A program made the position numbers and the translations under genes. Shown here one piece after another: positions 8,003-12,118 of a stretch of DNA of 12,118 nt (position 1 is its first letter; each line of letters opens with the position of its first letter). Source of the DNA: Bacillota bacterium (GTDB lineage Bacteria > Bacillota > Bacilli > Thermoactinomycetales > DSM-44946). The notes under the pieces were generated by a model, which worked only from the letters and a program-made list of their open reading frames with translations, did no database searches and had not been told where the DNA came from. The stretch covers positions 1 through 12,118 of the forward strand of contig JAJYSD010000006.1 in the NCBI GenBank assembly GCA_021793745.1, written 5' to 3'.

Positions 8003-8419
8003 TCAGCGGTCGACGATGATCTGATACATCACCGGGACCACCTTTTCCTTTTGGATGTAATAGGCCGACAGACGGCTTTGCTCCCCTTTGAGGGAGAGAA
8101 TCCAATAGCTTTTCTCCGGATAATGCCAATTGGCCAGATCTTTGGCCGAGGGTACCGGTTCCATATTGGGATGGGAATGGACGACGCCGATCCAGTCCAG
8201 CTCCTGCTTTCGCATTTCCCGAATCGTGTCCAGATAGGTGCGCGGTTCAAATTGAAAGGAGCAGGGACTTTGGTCCAGGTTGGGAATGGGAAAAAAGTGG
8301 GTGATCTCCTGGTCCTGTCCGGCCAAAATTCCGCAGGCCTCGTTGGGCAACTGGTTCAGGCAATGCTGCCGGAGTTGGTCGACCACCGCCGCCCGGATCG
8401 ACAAAACCTGTCGGGTCAC
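8003..8419 (-). CDS. M67-family (JAMM/MPN) metallopeptidase
   Basis: A 138-residue zinc metalloprotease of the bacterial JAB1/MPN fold. The full JAMM signature is visible: E27 in NEACGILAG, then HSH (H81, H83), seven residues, S91 and D94 (HSHPNMEPVPSAKD), giving the two histidines and aspartate that bind zinc and the acid/base glutamate. In bacteria related proteins (Mec+/CysO-type) trim residues from the C-terminus of ThiS/MoaD-like sulfur-carrier proteins. No sulfur-carrier or MoeB/ThiF-like gene is in this window, so the substrate is unknown. The GTG at 8419 is chosen because GAGGAGG (8435-8429) is 9 bases upstream; an ATG 18 codons earlier would place the ribosome site inside the gene. 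It is divergent from the DUF72 gene and upstream of pncB. Confidence 0.88.
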   Translation of the reverse strand: MTRQVLSIRAAVVDQLRQHCLNQLPNEACGILAGQDQEITHFFPIPNLDQSPCSFQFEPRTYLDTIREMRKQELDWIGVVHSHPNMEPVPSAKDLANWHYPEKSYWILSLKGEQSRLSAYYIQKEKVVPVMYQIIVDR

Positions 8420-8488
8420 GGTTGATAACCTCCTCGACGGCCGGGGATGCGATGTCTGTTCCGGGTCGGGCAACTGTTTTCTTTCATC

Positions 8489-8494
8489 ATTTTA
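8489..8494 (-). promoter_or_regulatory. Possible -10 element of the M67 gene
   Basis: TAAAAT read on the minus strand, in a short AT-rich patch about 70 bases before the GTG start. The hexamer 17 bases further upstream (TTTTCC) is a poor -35, so this is tentative. Confidence 0.3.
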
Positions 8495-8551
8495 TCTCTA
8501 AATGCGGCCCAGGAAAAGGGAGGCCCCTTTGGGGCAAAATTTCGACGCCTG

Positions 8552-8560
8552 TGATAGAAT
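8552..8560 (+). promoter_or_regulatory. Extended -10 promoter element of the DUF72 gene
   Basis: TGA-TAGAAT has the TGn extension and a five-of-six -10. No clear -35. A GCCCC-TTT-GGGGC palindrome lies at 8523-8535, where a regulator or a boundary from the divergent gene could sit. The leader would be about 20 bases. Confidence 0.4.
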
Positions 8561-8585
8561 GGGTTCACCGAAGGGAGGGAGCCGG

Positions 8586-9437
8586 ATGAATCCGATCCAA
8601 GTGGGCGTGTGCGGTTGGGGAGATCACGACCTGTATCCGCCCGGGACCCCTTCAAAGGACAAGCTGGCCTTCTATGCCGGCCATTTTCCGGTGGTGGAGG
8701 TGGACAGCACCTATCATGCCATTCCTCCCGTGGAGCGGTGCCTCCGCTGGGTGGAGGACACACCGGAAACCTTCCGCTTTGTGGTGAAGGCCTACCGGGA
8801 GCTGACCGGCCACGGCCGGCCGAAGGGAGCGCCGGAGCGCCCCTGGAGGGAGGTGGCCGACGCCTTTGCCGCGGTTCTCCGCCCGTTTCGAGATTCGGGG
8901 AAATTGTCGATGGTTTTGTTCCAGTTTCCCCCGTGGTTCGACTGCACGCGGGAACACGTCCGGCATCTCCGGCGGTGCCGGGAGGTCTTTGCCGATCTGC
9001 CCCTGGCCGTCGAGTTCCGCAACCGGACGTGGTACGCGCCCCGCCTTCGCGAGAAGACCCTCCGCTTCCTTCGGGAGGAGGGGCTGATCCACACCGTTTG
9101 CGACGAGCCCCAGGCCGGGGAGGGATCCATCCCGATCGTCCCGGTCGTCACCCATCCCGATGCCGCCTTGATCCGCTTTCACGGCCGCAACCGGGAGGGA
9201 TGGAACAACACGGGCCGCTCCAACTGGCGCGGCGTCCGCTACGCCTACCGCTATTCCCGGGAGGAGCTGGCCGAGTGGATTCCCCGCATCGAGGCGATGA
9301 AGCGGGAAGCCAAACAGGTTACCGTTCTCTTCAACAACAACTCCCGGGGGGATGCGGCCCCCAACGCCAAAGAGCTGATCGATCTGATGGGACTCCGATT
9401 TGAGGGGTTGGCCCCCCGCCAGCTGGGGATCTGGTGA
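8586..9437 (+). CDS. DUF72 (YecE-like) family protein, TIM-barrel
   Basis: The 283-residue product matches the DUF72 family in length and pattern: VGVCGWGDHDLYPPG near the start, VEVDSTYH (37-44), FVVKAYRELT (65-74), LFQFPPWF (111-118), VEFRNRTWY (142-150), IRFHGRNREGW, and LFNNNSRGDAAPNAKEL near the C-terminus. The family adopts a TIM-barrel fold with conserved acidic and aromatic residues at the barrel mouth; its biochemical role is not established to my knowledge. ATG 8586 is chosen for AAGGGAGG 7 bases upstream; an in-frame ATG at 8502 would add 28 residues without family similarity. It is transcribed alone, divergent from the M67 gene, and followed by a GC hairpin. Near relatives often sit beside unrelated housekeeping genes, so context says little. 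Confidence 0.92.
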   Translation: MNPIQVGVCGWGDHDLYPPGTPSKDKLAFYAGHFPVVEVDSTYHAIPPVERCLRWVEDTPETFRFVVKAYRELTGHGRPKGAPERPWREVADAFAAVLRPFRDSGKLSMVLFQFPPWFDCTREHVRHLRRCREVFADLPLAVEFRNRTWYAPRLREKTLRFLREEGLIHTVCDEPQAGEGSIPIVPVVTHPDAALIRFHGRNREGWNNTGRSNWRGVRYAYRYSREELAEWIPRIEAMKREAKQVTVLFNNNSRGDAAPNAKELIDLMGLRFEGLAPRQLGIW

Positions 9438-9494
9438 GGGAAAAGGGTTTCCGCTCCGGGGGGATCGTTTCGCCGTCCGGGACGGCTCGGGACA

Positions 9495-9513
9495 GGCCCG
9501 GCGATCCCGGGCC
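9495..9513 (+). terminator. GC-rich hairpin after the DUF72 gene, possible terminator
   Basis: GGCCCGG, loop CGATC, CCGGGCC: a perfect 7-bp stem 58 bases after the stop. No T-run follows, so termination strength is unclear. Confidence 0.4.
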
Positions 9514-9623
9514 CGGAAGGGGTCTTGGGATGGCCAAGGCCGGCGGGGAGATGGTGGACGGCGCCGCGTTCGATGAAGGGATTCCCCGGGAAGCCCGATC
9601 GCCGAAGTCGTCCGCGGTTGGGT

Positions 9624-9708
9624 TACAATAGACACAGGGGTTGAATCCGGGGGATGAGGGGAAAGCCTCTGGGGATGTGCGAAGGCTTCACCCCCGGGCT
9701 CGGTGAAG
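9624..9708 (+). promoter_or_regulatory. Presumed rpiR promoter and structured leader
   Basis: TACAAT at 9624-9629 is a five-of-six -10, with no good -35. Downstream, AAGCCT (9663-9668) can pair with AGGCTT (9683-9688), and CTTCACC (9686-9692) with GGTGAAG (9702-9708). The two stems share bases 9686-9688, so they compete at their boundary. Could be an operator pair or a structured leader; function unproven. Confidence 0.35.
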
Positions 9709-9748
9709 GCGCTGGGCGGGGGCGATGACGGATACGGGGGTACTCGGT

Positions 9749-10483
9749 ATGAAGTTTGAGGAAAGAGTGCAACTCCATGCGGACCGGCTGAACGATACGG
9801 ATGACCAAATTGTCGATTACATACGGCAAAACCGGGACCGGATCGGCGATATCTCGATCCAGGCCATGGCCGAAACGCTCTATACCGTTCCCAACACCAT
9901 CGTCCGCTTCGCCAAAAAGCTGGGATACCGGGGTTTTGCCGAGATGAAGGCGGCACTCACCCTCGAAAACCGGGAGGAGGAGGCCCCGCGCCTTCCGGTA
10001 ACCGGGGTGATCCAGAAAACCTATGAGCTGTTGGATTCGAAATCGATCCTGCAAGCGGTGCGGAAAATCCACCGGGCCAGCCGGGTGTTTTTTTACGGGG
10101 TGGGCGACTCCGCCCCCTTTTGCGAAATGATGGCCAAACATCTGCGCTGCGTCGGCAAACGGGCCGACTTTTTCACCCAGCGGCACGAAATGCTGTATCA
10201 GTCCGACCGCTGCTCCGAAAAGGATCTGGTCTTTGTGATCAGCGCCTCCGGTGAGACCCGGCAGGTGCTGGAGGCGGTGGCGGCGGCCAAACAGAAGGGG
10301 GCGTACGTGATCAGCCTCACCCATTTGAGCCGCAATTCCCTGGTCGAGATGGCCGATTTCCACCTGTACTGCTGGGCGCCGAAGCAGGTGCTGAACAAAT
10401 ATGAAATCACCGACCGCACGTCCCTGTATATCGTGTTGCGCATGGTGAGTGAGCAGTATTGGACCATGTGCGGAGTTGTGTAA
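9749..10483 (+). CDS. MurR/RpiR-family transcriptional regulator (HTH + SIS)
   Basis: DNA-binding regulator that senses a phosphosugar. From ATG 9749 it has 244 residues. The N-terminal HTH_6 domain (about 1-75) contains the helix-turn-helix region ISIQAMAETLYTVPNTIVRFAKKLGY (35-60), described here as the I35-Y60 segment. The SIS sugar-phosphate domain spans about 99-230 with FYGVGDSAP (115-123) and the phosphosugar loop ISASGET (164-170). ATG 9725 would add 8 residues; the later start gives the N-terminus usual in the family (MKFEERVQ) and has a GGGGG stretch 9 bases before, so the choice is a judgement. It lies directly upstream of, and codirectional with, the PTS permease gene. Inference: it controls that gene and probably itself, with the phosphorylated PTS sugar as effector. 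Confidence 0.9.
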   Translation: MKFEERVQLHADRLNDTDDQIVDYIRQNRDRIGDISIQAMAETLYTVPNTIVRFAKKLGYRGFAEMKAALTLENREEEAPRLPVTGVIQKTYELLDSKSILQAVRKIHRASRVFFYGVGDSAPFCEMMAKHLRCVGKRADFFTQRHEMLYQSDRCSEKDLVFVISASGETRQVLEAVAAAKQKGAYVISLTHLSRNSLVEMADFHLYCWAPKQVLNKYEITDRTSLYIVLRMVSEQYWTMCGVV

Positions 10484-10510
10484 ATATACACGAAGCTCCC
10501 GGGTTACACG
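10478..10510. promoter_or_regulatory. Candidate operator at the rpiR-PTS junction
   Basis: GTGTA-AATA-TACAC (10478-10491) spans the rpiR stop codon, and a further TACACG copy occurs at 10505-10510, 18 bases after the first (10487-10492). It lies upstream of the PTS promoter, a reasonable place for the adjacent RpiR regulator to bind. Motif match to a known RpiR site is not claimed. Confidence 0.35.
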
Positions 10511-10523
10511 GGGAAATCGGTGG

Positions 10524-10557
10524 AAAAGTAAGAAGATCGCCGTCTTCTTACTTTTTT
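10524..10557 (+). terminator. Strong terminator between rpiR and the PTS gene
   Basis: AAAAGTAAGAAGA (10524-10536), loop TCGCCG, and TCTTCTTACTTTT (10543-10555) form a perfect 13-bp stem whose 3' arm runs into six Ts (10552-10557). It is unusually AT-rich for this genome. The A-tract on the 5' side also makes it usable from the other strand. Confidence 0.9.
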
Positions 10558-10562
10558 GTTTA

Positions 10563-10568
10563 TATAAT
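10563..10568 (+). promoter_or_regulatory. Perfect -10 box (TATAAT) of the PTS gene
   Basis: TATAAT begins 5 bases after the terminator T-run and 37 bases before the PTS start codon. The matching -35 position (about 10540-10545) falls inside the terminator loop and 3' arm and is a poor match, so the promoter may need an activator or be weak by itself. Confidence 0.55.
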
Positions 10569-10604
10569 GGGATTGGCTTAGGGACCGAAGAAGGTGGTGG
10601 AAAC

Positions 10605-12118
10605 ATGCGGCTCAAACAGCTGACCCATGTGCGGTTGATCGAAGTGGGGGCCTCCTGGAAGACCAAGGAGGAAGTGATTCGTCATCTGATTGACCGGTTG
10701 CATCGGGAAGGAAAAGTCGCCTCCCCCGACCGCTTCTATCAGGCGGTCATGGAACGGGAGTCCCAGTCGCCGACCGGGTTGGAAGGCGGGTTTGCCATTC
10801 CGCACGGAAAATCTCCGGAGGTCCGATCGGCGGCCTTTGCGGTGGCCAAGCTGGCCGAGCCGATCCGGGATTGGGAGAGCCTGGACCCGGACAATGAAGT
10901 GGATCTCGTCTTTTTGCTGGCGATTCCGGAGGCGGAAGCGGGATCGACCCATCTGGATCTGCTGGCCGAGCTGGCGAAGCGGATGGCGCGCGCGGAATTT
11001 CGTAAGCGTTTACAGGGATGTGCAACCGCCGAAGCGCTGTACCATGCCCTGGATGACGACGGGGAGCCGGCTGAAGCGAAGCGGGACGAGGCAGAGGGGA
11101 AAACCCTGGTGGCGGTGACGGCGTGCCCGGCGGGCATCGCGCACACCTACATGGCCGCCGAGTCGCTGGAGCAGGCCGGCCGGAGGATGGGTGTCACCGT
11201 TTACGTGGAGAAGCAAGGGGCGAACGGAATTGAAGATCCCCTGACGGAGGAGCGGCTGAGGAAGGCCGACGGGGCCGTATTTGCCGCCGATGTGTCGGTG
11301 AAGGGAGAGGAACGATTCGCCCACCTGCCGGTTTACCGGACGAGCGTGGCCGCACCGCTGCGGAACGCCGAGGCGGTGATCCGCAGGGCGCTCGAGCAGG
11401 CGGAGAAGGAAGGGAAGAGGGATTTGCAGTCGATGGCAACGCCTGCCGAACCGCCGAAGACGTCCTGGCAGGGGGAAGTGAAAAGCGCGATTTTGACCGG
11501 GATTTCCCATATCATTCCCATCATTATCGCCGGGGGGATGATCCTGGCCTCCGCGGTGCTCATCGCGCAAATCTTCGGCTTGCAACAGGTGTATGAGACG
11601 GAAAATTCCTGGCTGTGGTTGCTCCGAACACTGGGCGGCAACCTGCTCGGGATGCTCATGATCCCGGTCTTGTCGGCCTACATGGCCTATTCCCTGGCCG
11701 AAAAACCGGCCCTGGGACCGGGGTTTGCCGCCGGAATTGCGGCGACGATGATCGACGGCGGCTTTTTGGGCGGAATGCTCGGAGGGTTTTTGGCCGGATA
11801 TTTCATGAAGTGGCTCAAAAAACGGCTTCCGCCGAAGGGGGTTTTCTCGGGGTTTATCAGCTTTTGGCTGTATCCGGTGATCGGCTCCCTCGTGACGGGC
11901 TCGTTGATGCTGTTCGTGGTCGGCAAGCCGGTGGCGGGGTTGAACCATCTGCTCCTGCAATGGTTGGAGGGCTTGTCCGGCGGCAATGCCATTCTGCTCG
12001 GAGCCATCCTGGGCATCATGGTGTCCTTTGACCTCGGCGGACCGGTCAACAAAACCGCCTATACCTTTTGCATCGGGGCGATGGCCAGCGGCAATTTCAT
12101 CCCCTACGCGGCTCACAT
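10605..12118 (+). CDS. PTS fructose-family transporter, fused IIA-IIB-IIC (3' end outside the window)
   Basis: Sugar uptake with simultaneous phosphorylation using phosphate from HPr. The first 504 residues are seen; full proteins of this fusion type are roughly 620-650. Order: IIA domain (about 1-150) with phospho-accepting H67 in AIPHGK; a charged Asp/Glu/Lys linker; IIB domain (about 162-260) with phospho-cysteine C174 in the loop TACPAGIAHTYMAAE; a second linker; then the IIC membrane domain from about 290, with at least five hydrophobic segments and the substrate-site motif DLGGPVNKTAY (D476-Y486). ATG 10605 has AAGGTGGTGG just upstream. Members of this family carry fructose, mannose or mannosylglycerate. 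A typical fruRKA operon has a DeoR regulator and fruK, but here an RpiR regulator precedes it and no kinase is visible, so I do not call it fruA. Expression is likely under the RpiR protein and catabolite repression. Confidence 0.95.
   Translation, partial: MRLKQLTHVRLIEVGASWKTKEEVIRHLIDRLHREGKVASPDRFYQAVMERESQSPTGLEGGFAIPHGKSPEVRSAAFAVAKLAEPIRDWESLDPDNEVDLVFLLAIPEAEAGSTHLDLLAELAKRMARAEFRKRLQGCATAEALYHALDDDGEPAEAKRDEAEGKTLVAVTACPAGIAHTYMAAESLEQAGRRMGVTVYVEKQGANGIEDPLTEERLRKADGAVFAADVSVKGEERFAHLPVYRTSVAAPLRNAEAVIRRALEQAEKEGKRDLQSMATPAEPPKTSWQGEVKSAILTGISHIIPIIIAGGMILASAVLIAQIFGLQQVYETENSWLWLLRTLGGNLLGMLMIPVLSAYMAYSLAEKPALGPGFAAGIAATMIDGGFLGGMLGGFLAGYFMKWLKKRLPPKGVFSGFISFWLYPVIGSLVTGSLMLFVVGKPVAGLNHLLLQWLEGLSGGNAILLGAILGIMVSFDLGGPVNKTAYTFCIGAMASGNFIPYAAH
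11001..11014 (+). promoter_or_regulatory. Intragenic catabolite-responsive element (cre) candidate
   Basis: CGTAAGCGTTTACA matches the strong CcpA box TGTAAGCGTTTACA at 13 of 14 positions. It lies 397 bases inside the PTS gene, in the IIA coding part, and uses the only TTA leucine codon I find in the visible coding sequence. CcpA bound here could block elongating polymerase, as known for other intragenic cre boxes in Bacilli. Confidence 0.55.

Larger units (their letters stand above)
9438..9748. other. Gene-free interval between the DUF72 gene and the RpiR regulator gene
   Basis: 311 bases with no credible gene. Contents: a GC hairpin after the DUF72 gene (9495-9513), a TACAAT -10-like box (9624-9629), and two adjacent stem-loops in the presumed rpiR leader (9663-9708). 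A 65-codon open frame from GTG at 9434 overlaps the DUF72 stop but has no ribosome site and no recognisable composition, so I do not count it. Confidence 0.6.

Noticed and set aside
9434..9631. 65-codon open frame after the DUF72 gene
   Set aside because: No ribosome site apart from the end of the previous gene, crosses a GC hairpin, and the product shows no protein-like pattern.
8652..9956. 434-codon open frame on the minus strand opposite the DUF72 gene
   Set aside because: Antisense shadow with Pro/Arg-rich low-complexity product; the plus-strand DUF72 protein is clearly the real gene.

Overview
This is a GC-rich window from a bacterial chromosome, most likely a thermophilic, high-GC member of the Bacillales (a Thermoactinomycetaceae-like Firmicute). 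The lineage call is inference. It rests on strong AGGAGG-type ribosome binding sites, a complete T-box leader in front of a tRNA-synthetase gene, a short ProS3-type prolyl-tRNA synthetase, an RpiR-type sugar regulator beside a fused PTS permease, and a near-perfect CcpA (cre) box.

Layout. Positions 2-250 (+) are the C-terminal ATPase end of a sensor histidine kinase whose start lies outside. Positions 368-847 (-) encode a small orphan nucleotidyltransferase-fold protein. Positions 848-1151 hold no gene but contain a cluster of perfect hairpins, including the proS terminator. Positions 1152-2609 (-) are proS, preceded by a T-box leader (about 2629-2866) with a CCC (Pro) specifier candidate and a good sigma-A promoter (2873-2901). 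Divergently, positions 3078-4682 (+) are malate synthase (aceB) and 4936-6219 (+) isocitrate lyase (aceA), together the glyoxylate shunt. Each has its own apparent promoter region, and aceB carries two palindromes at its promoter. A strong terminator follows aceA. On the minus strand lie nicotinate phosphoribosyltransferase (6425-7891) and an M67/JAMM metallopeptidase (8003-8419). Divergently, 8586-9437 (+) is a DUF72 (YecE-like) protein. Positions 9749-10483 (+) are a MurR/RpiR regulator. It is followed by a very strong terminator merged with a TATAAT box and then by a PTS IIABC permease of the fructose family (10605 to the window end, incomplete).

How the genes work together. aceB and aceA let the cell grow on acetate or fatty acids by bypassing the decarboxylating TCA steps. 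The RpiR regulator plus PTS permease form a sugar-uptake module with the regulator upstream; the substrate cannot be fixed from sequence. proS is a housekeeping gene under proline-tRNA control, and pncB is NAD salvage. I see no mobile element, CRISPR array, tRNA or rRNA. The window is mostly ordinary core metabolism. The less expected signals are regulatory: an intragenic cre box written with rare codons in the PTS gene, paired palindromes over the aceB promoter, and the fused terminator/promoter between rpiR and the PTS gene.
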